NCBI RefSeq assembly: GCF_024199925.1
Contig: NZ_JANADR010000001.1
Location: forward strand, 2,418,001 to 2,482,000
Direction of reading: 5' to 3'
Length of the DNA stretch: 64,000 nt
Source: Bradyrhizobium sp. CCGUVB1N3
GTDB lineage: Bacteria > Pseudomonadota > Alphaproteobacteria > Rhizobiales > Xanthobacteraceae
Each line of letters opens with the position of its first letter. Position 1 is the first letter of the stretch. A program made the translations under genes and the position numbers. The notes beneath the pieces were generated by a model, which saw nothing but the letters and a program-made list of their open reading frames with translations, was not told where the DNA came from and made no database searches. Below, in pieces: positions 15,177 to 23,854 of the stretch.

Positions 15177-17534
15177 ATGGACTATTTCAAGCGCTTCAAC
15201 TTCCTGTTCGCTGCCCCTGTGTTCGATGCCGACGACCTCGAGGGCATCCGCTTCAACCAGATCATCGAGGAGATCCAGCGCTCCGGCTTCGAGGTCGTGA
15301 GAGCCCGCAAGCTCGAGGACGCCGAGATCGCGGTACAGACGGACGCCGCCATCGGCTGCATGGTGGTCGACTGGGGCAAGAAGGGGCTGGAGGGCAAAAC
15401 CGCCGCCCTGATCAATCTGATGCGGCGCCGCGGCCTCGACTTCCCGATCATCCTGCTGATTCGGCGCAAGCGCTTCGAGGATCTGCCGGTCGAGGTGCTC
15501 GACTTCATCGATGGCTACGTCTTCCTTTCTGAGGAGACGCCGCCCTTCATCGCAAAAAACCTGATCAGCCGGCTCAAGCAATATGCCGAGACGCTGAAGA
15601 CGCCGTTTTTCGGCGCATTGGTCGACTATGCCGAGGAAGGCAATCAGCTCTGGACCTGCCCCGGCCACAATGGCGGCATGTTCTATAGCCGCAGCCCGAT
15701 CGGCCGTGTCTTCGTCGAGCATCTCGGCGAGTCCGTGTTCCGCGACGATCTCGACAATTCCGTGCTCGATCTGGGCGACCTTCTCACCCATGAAGGACCG
15801 GCGCTGAAAGCGCAGAAGGAAGCGGCCCAAATCTTCGGCGCGGAAAAGACCTATTTCGTGCTCAACGGCACCTCGACCTCCAATAAGGTCGCGCTCGGCG
15901 CACTCGTCACCGACGGCGACCTCGTGCTGTTCGACCGCAACAACCACAAGGCCGCGCATCACGGCGCACTGATGATCAATGGCGGCATCCCGGTTTACAT
16001 CCCGACGATCCGCAACGCCTGGGGCCTGATCGGACCGATGCGCTGGGAGGCGCTCGACGAGAAGTCGCTACGCGAGGCGATCCGCAACCACCCGCTGGTT
16101 ACGGATCGCGACGCCTGGCGCAAGGAGCGGCCGTTCCGCGTCGCCGTCGTCGAGCAATGCACCTATGATGGCACCATCCACAGTGCCGAGATGATTTTGA
16201 AGCGCATCGGCCATCTCTGCGACTACATCCTGTTCGACGAGGCTTGGGCCGGCTTCATGAAATTCCATCCGCTCTATGCCGGGCGCTTCGCCATGGGCTT
16301 GTCGGGGCTGACGCCGGACGCACCCGGCATCATCGCGACGCAGTCGACCCACAAGCAGCTCGCGAGCTTCTCGCAGGCGTCCCAGATCCACATCAGGGAC
16401 CGCCATATCCGCGGCCAGAAGCGGCGCGTCGAGCACCGCCGCTTCAACGAAAGCTTTATGCAGCACGCCTCGACCTCGCCGTTCTATCCGCTGTTTGCTT
16501 CCCTCGATGTCGGCGCGCAGATGATGAAGGGCCGCTCGGGCGAAGTGCTGTGGGACGACACGATCCGCCTCGGCATCGAGCTGCGCAAGAAGATCCGCGC
16601 CATGCGCCGCGAGTTCGAGGAGAAGGAGCAGAACGCCGAACGGCGCTGGTTCTTCGAGCCGTTCGTTCCCGACCGCGTCGCCATTGCCGACGTGAGCCGG
16701 CCGGGCGCGGCGCATAACGTCGCCTGGGAGACGCTCTCGACCGACGAGCTTGCCACCAACCCCGCGCTTTGGCAGCTCGGTCCGGACAGCACCTGGCACG
16801 GCTTCCCCGGCATGACCGAGGGCTTTGCCATCACCGATCCGAACAAGCTGACGCTTCTGACGCCAGGGTTCGATCGCACGACCGGTGCCTATGCCGAACA
16901 CGGCATCCCTGCCCCCGTCGTCGCGCAATATTTGCGCGAGAATCGCATCGTTGCCGAGAAGAACGACCTCAACTCCCTGCTCTTCCTGCTGACGCCGGGC
17001 GTCGAGGCGAGCAAGGCCGGCACGCTGATCTCCGGCCTCGTCGCGTTCAAGAGGCTGCACGACGACAATGCGCTGCTGGCGGACGCCATCCCCGAATTCT
17101 ATCAGCGACGGCAGGCCCGCTATGCCGGCGTGCGGCTGCGCGACCTCTGCGCCGAGATGCACCGCTTCTTCCGCAAGGCCGACGTCAGTGCACTCCAGGC
17201 GCGTCAGTTCTTGCCTGATCACCTCCCGGAGATCGCGCTGTCGCCGCTGGACGCCGCACGCTGCCTGATCCGCAACGACGTCGACTACCTGCCGATCGAG
17301 GCCATCGCCGGCCGCATCGCGACGACGCCTTTCGTGGTCTATCCTCCCGGCATCGCCACCATCGTGCCCGGAGAGCGGCTCACGGAACGCGCGAAACCCA
17401 TGATCGATTATCTCAAGATGTTCGAGACCTGCTTCAACACATTTCCCGGCTTCGACGTCGAGATCCAGGGCGTCTACAAGGAGGTCGACGCCGCCGGCCG
17501 GATCGGGCTCTACACTTACGTCGTCGCCGAGTAG
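15177..17534 (+). CDS. Orn/Lys/Arg decarboxylase, PLP-dependent, biodegradative type
   Basis: 785 residues. The N-terminal wing/response-regulator-like domain (1-125) is followed by the PLP fold type I core, with the cofactor lysine in STHKQLASFSQASQIHI (about 391-407) and LFDEAWAGFMKFHPLY upstream. The C-terminal Orn/Arg domain includes FNTFPGFDVEIQGVY. Length matches AdiA/CadA-class enzymes. The product would be a polyamine precursor such as agmatine, cadaverine or putrescine; arginine is the commonest substrate for long members in this group, but this cannot be fixed by eye. The ATG at 15177 starts the conserved DYFKRFNFLFA sequence. Confidence 0.9.
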   Translation: MDYFKRFNFLFAAPVFDADDLEGIRFNQIIEEIQRSGFEVVRARKLEDAEIAVQTDAAIGCMVVDWGKKGLEGKTAALINLMRRRGLDFPIILLIRRKRFEDLPVEVLDFIDGYVFLSEETPPFIAKNLISRLKQYAETLKTPFFGALVDYAEEGNQLWTCPGHNGGMFYSRSPIGRVFVEHLGESVFRDDLDNSVLDLGDLLTHEGPALKAQKEAAQIFGAEKTYFVLNGTSTSNKVALGALVTDGDLVLFDRNNHKAAHHGALMINGGIPVYIPTIRNAWGLIGPMRWEALDEKSLREAIRNHPLVTDRDAWRKERPFRVAVVEQCTYDGTIHSAEMILKRIGHLCDYILFDEAWAGFMKFHPLYAGRFAMGLSGLTPDAPGIIATQSTHKQLASFSQASQIHIRDRHIRGQKRRVEHRRFNESFMQHASTSPFYPLFASLDVGAQMMKGRSGEVLWDDTIRLGIELRKKIRAMRREFEEKEQNAERRWFFEPFVPDRVAIADVSRPGAAHNVAWETLSTDELATNPALWQLGPDSTWHGFPGMTEGFAITDPNKLTLLTPGFDRTTGAYAEHGIPAPVVAQYLRENRIVAEKNDLNSLLFLLTPGVEASKAGTLISGLVAFKRLHDDNALLADAIPEFYQRRQARYAGVRLRDLCAEMHRFFRKADVSALQARQFLPDHLPEIALSPLDAARCLIRNDVDYLPIEAIAGRIATTPFVVYPPGIATIVPGERLTERAKPMIDYLKMFETCFNTFPGFDVEIQGVYKEVDAAGRIGLYTYVVAE

Positions 17535-17540
17535 CGGTCG

Positions 17541-18119
17541 ATGAACGGAACAGGCCTCATGCGCGAGGATGACGATCCGGTCCTGGTCCGGCCCTCGCGC
17601 GACAGCGACGTCGAGGCGATGCTGGCGATCTACCGCCATCACGTCCGCCACGGCGTGGCGAAGGACGTTGAGGGCACCGGCGCACCCGAGCCCGACGACC
17701 TGCGCGACCGGCGCAAGAACCTGCGGCAGACGCGCCTGCCCCACCTGGTCGCGACCTGGCACGGCGAAGTGATCGGCTATGCCTATGCCGTGCTGTTTCG
17801 CAAGCGCCCGGCCTATCGCTACACCGCCAAGCACTCGATCTACGTGCATCACGACCATCTCGGTCGCGGTGTCGGACGCCTGCTGCTTCAGGAGCTGGTC
17901 GACGCCTGCGCGGCGGCCGGCTTCCGCCAGATGATCGGCTATATCGACGCCGACAATGCGCCTTCGCTGGCGCTGCACGAAAAATTCGGCTTTGCCCGGG
18001 TCGGGTTGTTGTGCGGAGTCGCCTACCGCTACGGCCGCTGGTCCGATACCGTCATGGTGCAGCGATCGCTCGGCGCCGGCGCGACCGCACCGCCGCCCGC
18101 GTCCATCCTCAGCCGCTGA
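17541..18119 (+). CDS. GNAT-family N-acetyltransferase (phosphinothricin acetyltransferase-like)
   Basis: 192 residues. It opens LVRPSRDSDVEAMLAIYRHHV, with the acetyl-CoA loop HDHLGRGVGRLLLQEL (Q/R-x-x-G-x-G/A) near residue 110 and NAPSLALHEKFGFARVG near 150, all typical of the PAT branch. The gene starts 6 bp after the decarboxylase stop, so the two are probably cotranscribed; acetylation of an amine product is possible. The C-terminal tail (GAGATAPPPAS) is low-complexity. Confidence 0.85.
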   Translation: MNGTGLMREDDDPVLVRPSRDSDVEAMLAIYRHHVRHGVAKDVEGTGAPEPDDLRDRRKNLRQTRLPHLVATWHGEVIGYAYAVLFRKRPAYRYTAKHSIYVHHDHLGRGVGRLLLQELVDACAAAGFRQMIGYIDADNAPSLALHEKFGFARVGLLCGVAYRYGRWSDTVMVQRSLGAGATAPPPASILSR

Positions 18120-18137
18120 ACGCGCCAAACCTCCGCC

Positions 18138-18350
18138 TCAGGACGGAAAATCGGCCGCCTTCACATGAATACGATCCGCATGAAGAGACCAGTGATGCAA
18201 GGCCTGGTCCTTGCAGAATCTCAGCTTGGCCTGCTCGGTCGCCTCGCTTTCACAGGTGGCGTCGATTTCCAGGGTTCCCTGGCAGACCTCACTCTGCCGG
18301 CCGTACTCGCCGAGCACGTCCTTCATGAACCTGACGACATAGCGTGACAT
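18138..18350 (-). CDS. Small conserved hypothetical protein
   Basis: 70 residues starting MSRYVVRFMKDVLGEYG, preceded by a perfect AGGAGG box 5 bp before the ATG. It has two Cys residues (QSEVCQGTLEIDATCESE) and a third near KLRFCKDQ, with no signal peptide or membrane helix. Function unknown. It converges on the acetyltransferase gene. Confidence 0.7.
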   Translation of the reverse strand: MSRYVVRFMKDVLGEYGRQSEVCQGTLEIDATCESEATEQAKLRFCKDQALHHWSLHADRIHVKAADFPS

Positions 18351-18474
18351 GGGACCTCCTGCTGCCCCGGCAGCACTCTAATCCCATTTTGCATTTTCAT
18401 GGGAAGGAGAATTTGAGCGGGATCAAACTGAGCGCCGTCTCCCGGACTCCACCCGATCCGTCAGCCGCCCCGCC

Positions 18475-19524
18475 CTATCCTGGCGTGATCCCAAACGTCT
18501 TCCGGAAGCGCTCGGCATAATGCGGCCAGACCTCGGGATTGATGATGCGCGGCGGCCGCCTGCCGTCGAGCGCATCGAGGACCTGCTCGGCGGCGATGCG
18601 TCCCATGTTCTGGCGGGCCTCCCGGGTCACGCCCGCGGTATGCGGGCTCGCCAGCACGTTGTCGAACTGAAGGAGCGGATGCTCCGGCGGCGGCGGCTCC
18701 TTGGACCAGACGTCGAGACCGGCGCCGGCGATGCGCTGGTCGCGCAGGGCCTGGAGCAGCGCGTCCTCGTCATGGATGAAGCCGCGCGCGGTAGTGACGA
18801 AATAGGCGTGCGGCTGCATCAGCGAAAATTCGCGGACGCCGATCATGCCGCGGCTCTCCTTGGTCAGCGGACAGGAGATCGAGACGAAGTCGGACCGGCG
18901 CAGAAGTTCGTCGAGCTCGACCTTCTCGCCGCCCCGCGCCGCCATCACGTCGGCCGAAAGATAGGGATCGTAAGCCAGGACTTTCATGCCCAAGAGGGTG
19001 TTGCAGAGCGCGGCGATGCGGCGGCCGACATTGCCGAGCCCGACGATGCCGACGGTCTTGCCCCCGACTTCGTTGCCGATGAGATCGTTGCGGTTGACAT
19101 CGCGCTCGCGCCGCAGACGGCGGTCCGACTGGATGATGCGCTTCGACAGCGTGAGCATCATCGCGAGCGCGTGCTCGGCGACCGAATGGGCATTGCCGCC
19201 GGACTGGTTGACGACGAGCACGCCCGCCGCGGTGCAGGCCTCGACATCGACCGGATCGAAGCCAGCGCCGTTGGAGGAGACGATCAGCAGGTTCGGCGCG
19301 CGCTTCAACAGCTCGGCCTGGGCATGGAAATGCCGCGCGAGCTCGTCGCGCGCCGCGCCGATCTGATAGACATGCGCGGCCTCCAGGATCGGCGCGAAAA
19401 CTACTTCGGGGCTTTCGTTCTCGATGCGATCAAGCCGGACGTCGCTCCGCGCCGTCAGGATGTCGACATAGATCGGATGTGCGAGATATTTGACGTAGAA
19501 GACGCGCTTGGTGTTGACGGGCAT
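18475..19524 (-). CDS. D-isomer-specific 2-hydroxyacid dehydrogenase
   Basis: 349 residues. NAD-binding motif GKTVGIVGLGNVGRRIAAL (about 155-173). The catalytic triad positions are visible as TARGFIHDEDAL (Arg), GLDVWSKEPPPPEHPL (Glu) and SPHTAGVTREA (His). It interconverts a 2-hydroxy acid and a 2-oxo acid with NAD(P). It is divergent from a two-subunit ThDP decarboxylase of the sulfopyruvate type across a 257-bp gap, so a substrate such as 3-sulfolactate or a related 3-substituted lactate is a reasonable but unproven guess. Start MPVNTKRVFY has a GGAAG box; a longer frame to 19557 is less likely. Confidence 0.88.
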   Translation of the reverse strand: MPVNTKRVFYVKYLAHPIYVDILTARSDVRLDRIENESPEVVFAPILEAAHVYQIGAARDELARHFHAQAELLKRAPNLLIVSSNGAGFDPVDVEACTAAGVLVVNQSGGNAHSVAEHALAMMLTLSKRIIQSDRRLRRERDVNRNDLIGNEVGGKTVGIVGLGNVGRRIAALCNTLLGMKVLAYDPYLSADVMAARGGEKVELDELLRRSDFVSISCPLTKESRGMIGVREFSLMQPHAYFVTTARGFIHDEDALLQALRDQRIAGAGLDVWSKEPPPPEHPLLQFDNVLASPHTAGVTREARQNMGRIAAEQVLDALDGRRPPRIINPEVWPHYAERFRKTFGITPG

Positions 19525-19781
19525 CGAAAGGCTTCCGGGCTCCTCACAAGGGGGCACGCAGGAACGGCGCGAGCTGCGCCCCTACCATGCCGTCCTCCCA
19601 CTGCTCTCGTTGTGGTCGCTTATGACACGACAACCCCGGCCATGGCAGCGCAGAGAGCGCAGACCGCTGTCCGGTTCGGACATGTTGACAATCCCGCCCG
19701 CCGCGTCAAGTTCGGTACCAAGGCGCCTATGAAGCGGCACCGCGCATAGACCAAAAAAGATGTCGCGGAAGGGAGGACGAG

Positions 19782-20342
19782 ATGACGATCGTGGAGCAGC
19801 AGACCCCACCCCAGATGTCTCCCACCGAACGAAGCTGGCACGAAATCGTCGTGCAAACGCTGAAGCGAAACGAGGTCAGCCTCGTGCCTTACGTGCCCGA
19901 TCGGGTGCTGACACCGCTGATCACGGCCCTGCACGCCGATCCCTTCTTCACGACCTTTGCGACCGCGCGCGAGGAGGAAGCGGTCGGCATCGTCGCCGGA
20001 GCCTGGATGGGCGGACGGCGGGGCGCCGTGCTGATGCAGACCTCGGGCTTTGCGACGCTCGCCAATGTGCTGGCCTCGCTTGCGGTGCCCTATCAGATCC
20101 CGCTGATCATGTTCGTGTCCGAACGCGGCACGCTCGGCGAGTTCAACTATGGCCAGGCGCTGGTCTGCCGCACCATGCGGCCGGTACTGGACTCGCTCGC
20201 GCTCGAGCACCACACCATCGCCCGGCTCGACGAGCTCGAATTCATCGCCGACCGCTCGATCAAGCAGGCCGTCACCACCCAGGCACCGGTGGCGCTGATC
20301 CTCAACCCGCTGCTCACCGGCGGCAAGGTCTTTGACAAGTGA
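19782..20342 (+). CDS. ThDP-dependent decarboxylase, alpha (PYR) subunit; ComD-like
   Basis: 186 residues corresponding to the PYR half of a thiamine-diphosphate enzyme. It contains the cofactor-activating glutamate in FATAREEEAVGIVAGAWMGGRRG (about 61-83). Separate alpha and beta subunits of this size are typical of sulfopyruvate decarboxylase ComDE and of some phosphonopyruvate decarboxylase relatives. Good spacing from a GGGAGG sequence supports the ATG. It is coupled to the beta gene, whose start lies 8 bp after this stop. Confidence 0.82.
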   Translation: MTIVEQQTPPQMSPTERSWHEIVVQTLKRNEVSLVPYVPDRVLTPLITALHADPFFTTFATAREEEAVGIVAGAWMGGRRGAVLMQTSGFATLANVLASLAVPYQIPLIMFVSERGTLGEFNYGQALVCRTMRPVLDSLALEHHTIARLDELEFIADRSIKQAVTTQAPVALILNPLLTGGKVFDK

Positions 20343-20350
20343 GATCAGCC

Positions 20351-20953
20351 ATGAGCAGCACCCAAGGCAATACCAAGGTGATGAACCGCTTCGATGTCAC
20401 CTCGCGCCTCATCGCGACACTCAACAACGAGGAAGCCGTGATCGGCGGCATCGGCAACACCAATTTCGACCTCTGGGCCGCCGGCCACCGCCCGCAAAAC
20501 TTCTACATGCTCGGCAGCATGGGCCTCGCCTTCCCGATCGCGCTCGGCGTGGCGCTGGCGCAGCCCGACCGCCGCGTCATTGCGCTGGAAGGCGACGGCT
20601 CGCTGTTGATGCAACTCGGCGCGCTAACGACGATCGCGAACCTGAGGCCGAAGAATCTCACCATGATCGTGATGGACAACGGCATCTACCAGATCACTGG
20701 TGCACAGCCGACGCCGGCCGCTGGCGTGGCCGACATCGTGGCAATCGCGGCCGGTTCGGGCCTTGTCAACAGCGCCTGGGCCGCGGACGAGGAGGATTTC
20801 GAGCGCCTGGTCGAGGGTGCACTGACGGCCTCGGAACCGAGCCTCATTGCAGTGCGCATCGACGACAAACCCGGCGTCGGCACCACCCGCCGCGATCCCG
20901 TGCAGATCCGGGAGCGTTTCATGCACGGTCTCGGCGTGCGGCAACCGCTTTGA
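20351..20953 (+). CDS. ThDP-dependent decarboxylase, beta (PP) subunit; ComE-like
   Basis: 200 residues carrying the ThDP/Mg motif EGDGSLLMQLGALTTIANL...MIVMDNG (about 84-114; GDG-x(~25)-N). It pairs with the upstream PYR subunit to form the active site. Known relatives decarboxylate sulfopyruvate to sulfoacetaldehyde or phosphonopyruvate to phosphonoacetaldehyde. No xsc (sulfoacetaldehyde acetyltransferase) or phn gene is in the window, so the substrate stays open. Confidence 0.82.
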   Translation: MSSTQGNTKVMNRFDVTSRLIATLNNEEAVIGGIGNTNFDLWAAGHRPQNFYMLGSMGLAFPIALGVALAQPDRRVIALEGDGSLLMQLGALTTIANLRPKNLTMIVMDNGIYQITGAQPTPAAGVADIVAIAAGSGLVNSAWAADEEDFERLVEGALTASEPSLIAVRIDDKPGVGTTRRDPVQIRERFMHGLGVRQPL

Positions 20954-21031
20954 CATTTCGTCATTAACTACACGGCGATCTGATCTCGGTGTGATGATCG
21001 ATCCGGCGCCGCTCCGTGCTAAACGGATAGG

Positions 21032-21412
21032 ATGTTAGTTTTGTTGCGTCTCTTTGCCTGGCTGCTTGCCGCCGCCGTCAGCTTTGCGACCCTCGGGCCG
21101 CCGAGCCTCCGCCCGCATTCCGATCTTGGGCAAGACGGCGAGCACGCACTGGCTTTCGTTCTGGTCGGACTCGCTTTCGGGCTCGCCTATTCGCAGCGCC
21201 GCCTCAGCGTCGCGGCCATCGCCGTCGTGCTGATCGGCCTGCTTGAAGTATTGCAGCTCTGGGTACCGGGTCGCCATGCACGGTTCGAGGATTTCGTCGT
21301 CGACGCGCTCGCCGCCTGCGCGGGCTTCGTAGTCTCCGCCGCGATCGACTGGGCCATCGTCCGCTTCCGCGGCGCTGCCGGCGTCACAAGAAGCGAAGGC
21401 CCCGCGGAGTAG
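21032..21412 (+). CDS. VanZ-like small membrane protein
   Basis: 126 residues with four hydrophobic segments. The pattern GEHALAFVLVGLAFGLAY....LLEVLQLWVPGRHARFEDFVVDALAACAGF fits the VanZ-like fold (conserved H in the second helix; E-x-x-Q, P-R and D-x-x-x-N/D positions). VanZ-like proteins confer low-level glycopeptide tolerance in some Gram-positives, but their role in Proteobacteria is unknown. A hairpin follows immediately. Confidence 0.75.
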   Translation: MLVLLRLFAWLLAAAVSFATLGPPSLRPHSDLGQDGEHALAFVLVGLAFGLAYSQRRLSVAAIAVVLIGLLEVLQLWVPGRHARFEDFVVDALAACAGFVVSAAIDWAIVRFRGAAGVTRSEGPAE

Positions 21413-21427
21413 TGCTCCGCAGGGCCC
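21398..21427. terminator. Hairpin between convergent genes
   Basis: GGCCCCGCGGAG and CTCCGCAGGGCC pair with one mismatch around a 5-nt loop. It spans the end of the VanZ-like gene and ends 19 bp from the end of the convergent gene. There is no long T-run; it could act bidirectionally. Confidence 0.5.
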
Positions 21428-21445
21428 CGTCCCTGGTCGCGATGA

Positions 21446-21832
21446 TCATTCCATGATTTTGATGACCTTGCGGGTCCGCGGCTCGACGATGACGCGGCGG
21501 TCGTTGACGACCGCGTAGTCATAGTCCCTGTAGTTCGGCACCGGATGCAACACCACGGTCGGCGGCAGCGGCTCACCGACCACCACGCGCTCATGCACCA
21601 CGACGGACCGCTCGGAGCGCGGCACCGCACCGATCACCGCATTCGGGATTTCGAGGCCGGCGCCAACGGCCGCGCCGACGGTGCCGCCCACCATCGCCCC
21701 GACCGGACCACCAATCTCGCCGCCGGCCCGCGCACCATTCGCAGCACCCTCGGCTGTGGTCGACTGCGCAAAGGCTCCGCTCGACGCCAGCAGCGAAGCG
21801 ACAGCGAGCGAAATCACAAGACGAGTCTTCAT
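21446..21832 (-). CDS. Secreted glycine-rich protein with DUF1236-like C-terminus
   Basis: 128 residues. A Sec signal peptide (MKTRLVISLAVASLLASSGAFAQ) is followed by a Gly/Ala-rich segment resembling a glycine-zipper (GEIGGPVGAMVGGTVGAAVGAG). The C-terminus (YAVVNDRRVIVEPRTRKVIKIME) is like DUF1236 proteins, which are common as secreted proteins in Bradyrhizobium. Probably periplasmic or envelope-associated. Start chosen for its GGAGAGAGG box and signal peptide. Confidence 0.8.
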   Translation of the reverse strand: MKTRLVISLAVASLLASSGAFAQSTTAEGAANGARAGGEIGGPVGAMVGGTVGAAVGAGLEIPNAVIGAVPRSERSVVVHERVVVGEPLPPTVVLHPVPNYRDYDYAVVNDRRVIVEPRTRKVIKIME

Positions 21833-21930
21833 GTCCTCTCTCCGGATTGATTTGTGTTGCGCCGTCAACCGCCGGGCCCGGTGATAGTTCCGGGTTCCCG
21901 AACAACCGAAGCGACATCAATCCGAACGAG

Positions 21931-21945
21931 TGTTACCGCGTAACA
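21931..21945. other. 15-bp palindrome TGTTACCGCGTAACA
   Basis: Six-base perfect arms TGTTAC/GTAACA around CGC, 3 bp after the end of glxR and 99 bp upstream of the DUF1236-like gene start. Either a short hairpin at the end of glxR or an operator of the neighbouring gene. Confidence 0.3.
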
Positions 21946-21948
21946 GTT

Positions 21949-22836
21949 TTACGTCGCGGCGATCTCGTGGCCCGCCATCAACTCGAGCGCACGCACCATC
22001 GCCGAATGATCCCACCCCTTGCCACCATGCGCAGTGCAGGCCGAGAACAATTGCTGCGCCACCGCCGTGCTCGGCAGCGAAAGCCCGAGCGCTCGCGCGC
22101 CCTCGAGTGCGAGGTTGAGATCCTTTTGGTGCAGCTCGATACGGAAGCCGGGATCGAAATTTCGCTTCACCATGCGCTCGCCATGGACCTCGAGGATTCG
22201 CGACGAAGCAAAGCCACCCATCAGCGCCTGTCGCACCAGCGCGGGATCCGCGCCGGCCTTCGAGGCGAACAGCAGGGCCTCGCTCACCGCCTCGATCGTC
22301 AACGCGACGATGATCTGGTTCGCGACCTTCGTGGTCTGGCCGTCACCATTGGCGCCGACGCGAGTGACGTTTTTGCCCATCTTGTCGAAGACGCCCTTCA
22401 TGGTGTTGAAGGCACGCTCCGGGCCGCCGATCATGATCGTGAGGCTCGCCGCCTTGGCGCCGACCTCGCCGCCCGACACCGGTGCGTCGAGATAATCGGC
22501 GCCGAGCGCCTCGATCTTTTTGGCAAACTCCTTCGTTGCCAGCGGCGAGATCGAGCTCATGTCGACGACAATCTTGCCCTTGGAGATTCCGCTCGCGACA
22601 CCGTCCTTGCCGAACAGCACGGCCTCCACATGCGGCGTATCCGGCACCATGATGATGATCGCATCCGCCTCCTCCGCGACCTCCTTCGCCGATTTGCAGG
22701 CGACGCCGCCGGCCGCGATCAGCTCGGGCGCAACCGGTGCGACGTCGTGCAGGAAGAGACGATGACCCGCCGCCAGGAGGTGGCCGGCCATCGGCCGTCC
22801 CATAGTGCCAAGTCCGATGAAGCCGATGTCGATCAT
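21949..22836 (-). CDS. glxR: Tartronate semialdehyde reductase (2-hydroxy-3-oxopropionate reductase)
   Basis: 295 residues. The NAD motif GFIGLGTMGRPMAGHLLAAGH is at the very N-terminus, with substrate motif DAPVSGGEVGAKAASLTIM near 117 and catalytic lysine in GQTTKVANQ near 168. It reduces tartronate semialdehyde to D-glycerate with NAD(P)H, the last step of the glycerate pathway. The identity comes from its location downstream of gcl and hyi on the same strand. A 219-bp gap containing a large palindrome separates it from hyi, so it may have its own promoter or reduced readthrough. Confidence 0.9.
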   Translation of the reverse strand: MIDIGFIGLGTMGRPMAGHLLAAGHRLFLHDVAPVAPELIAAGGVACKSAKEVAEEADAIIIMVPDTPHVEAVLFGKDGVASGISKGKIVVDMSSISPLATKEFAKKIEALGADYLDAPVSGGEVGAKAASLTIMIGGPERAFNTMKGVFDKMGKNVTRVGANGDGQTTKVANQIIVALTIEAVSEALLFASKAGADPALVRQALMGGFASSRILEVHGERMVKRNFDPGFRIELHQKDLNLALEGARALGLSLPSTAVAQQLFSACTAHGGKGWDHSAMVRALELMAGHEIAAT

Positions 22837-22887
22837 GTCACTCGTTTCCTCTCGATTTTGATAAGTCGATCCACGGGCTCGATGCAC

Positions 22888-23015
22888 CTCGCCCGCTTGC
22901 GGGAGAGGTCGGCGCGAAGCGCCGGGTGGGGCTCTATCCTCGTTGGGATTTCTTCCGCAAAAATCCGATTGCGGAGACACCCTCACCCCAGCCCTCTCCC
23001 GCAAGCGGGAGAGGG
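22888..23015. repeat. Large palindromic intergenic repeat
   Basis: Arms CTCGCCCGCTTGCGGGAGAG (from 22888) and CTCTCCCGCAAGCGGGAGAG (near 22994-23013) are inverted copies, extended by GCCGGGTGGGG against CCCTCACCCC. It sits inside the gcl-hyi-glxR gene row, between hyi and glxR. Confidence 0.8.
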
Positions 23016-23055
23016 AGCGTACCGTCATCGCGGCCGCATCTGGGCCCGAAAACTC

Positions 23056-23841
23056 TCACGTCTCGAAGGTCTGTGCCGCGTGCCAGGACAGGCCTTCCAG
23101 CGTCGTGGTGCGCGGCTTGTATTCGCAGCCGATCCAGCCGCGATAGCCGATCGCGTCGAGATGGCGGAACAGGAAGGGATAGTTGATCTCGCCCGTGCCC
23201 GGCTCGTGGCGGCCGGGATTGTCGGCAAGCTGGATATGCGAGATGCGGTCGAGATATTTCTGCATGGTGCGGGCGAGATCGCCCTCCATGATCTGCATGT
23301 GATAGATGTCGTACTGGATGAACAGGTTGCTCGAGCGCACATCGGAGATGAGCTGCACTGCCTGCTCGGTGCCGTTGAGGAAGAAGCCGGGAATGTCGAG
23401 GGTGTTGATCGGCTCGACCAGCAGCTCGATGCTCTCGCGTGCGAGCGCCGCCGCAGCGAAGCGCAGGTTTCCGACCAGCGTCTCGTTCAGCTCGCGCGGA
23501 TCGGCATCCGCCGGCGCGATGCCGACGAGGCAGTTGAGCCGGTCGCAGTCGAGCGCCTTGGCATAGTCGATGGCGCGAAACACGCCGTCGCGGAATTCGG
23601 CGACGCGATCGGGAAGGATCGCGATGCCGCGCTCGCCGCCCGCCCAATTGCCGGCGGGGAGATTGTGCAGCACCTGAGTGAGCCCATGGCTCTCGAGCTG
23701 CTCGCGCAGCAACGCCTTGTCGAAATCGTAGGGGAAGAGATATTCGACTCCGGAAAAGCCTGCCGCCTTCGCCGCGGCAAAGCGGTCGACAAACGGCATC
23801 TCGTTGAAGAGCATGGTGAGGTTGGCGGCAAATTTCGGCAC
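23056..23841 (-). CDS. hyi: Hydroxypyruvate isomerase
   Basis: 261 residues (E. coli Hyi has 258), a xylose-isomerase-like TIM barrel. The opening PKFAANLTMLFNEMPFVDRFAAAKAAGF is highly characteristic. Catalytic glutamates are visible in LLVEPINTLDIPGFFL (about 140) and GWIGCEYKP (about 238). It interconverts hydroxypyruvate and tartronate semialdehyde. GTG start at 23841 with a GGGAG box; a longer frame would overlap gcl. It begins 14 bp after the gcl stop and is almost certainly cotranscribed with it. Confidence 0.92.
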   Translation of the reverse strand: MPKFAANLTMLFNEMPFVDRFAAAKAAGFSGVEYLFPYDFDKALLREQLESHGLTQVLHNLPAGNWAGGERGIAILPDRVAEFRDGVFRAIDYAKALDCDRLNCLVGIAPADADPRELNETLVGNLRFAAAALARESIELLVEPINTLDIPGFFLNGTEQAVQLISDVRSSNLFIQYDIYHMQIMEGDLARTMQKYLDRISHIQLADNPGRHEPGTGEINYPFLFRHLDAIGYRGWIGCEYKPRTTTLEGLSWHAAQTFET

Positions 23842-23854
23842 GATGCTGGTCTCC

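Noticed and set aside
16068..18128. 686-codon open frame opposite the decarboxylase and acetyltransferase
   Set aside because: Antisense shadow across two genes with clear catalytic motifs on the plus strand.
19525..19781. Imperfect inverted repeat near TTGTGGTCG...CACGACAA in the divergent dehydrogenase/decarboxylase region
   Set aside because: Arms match too poorly to call an operator.
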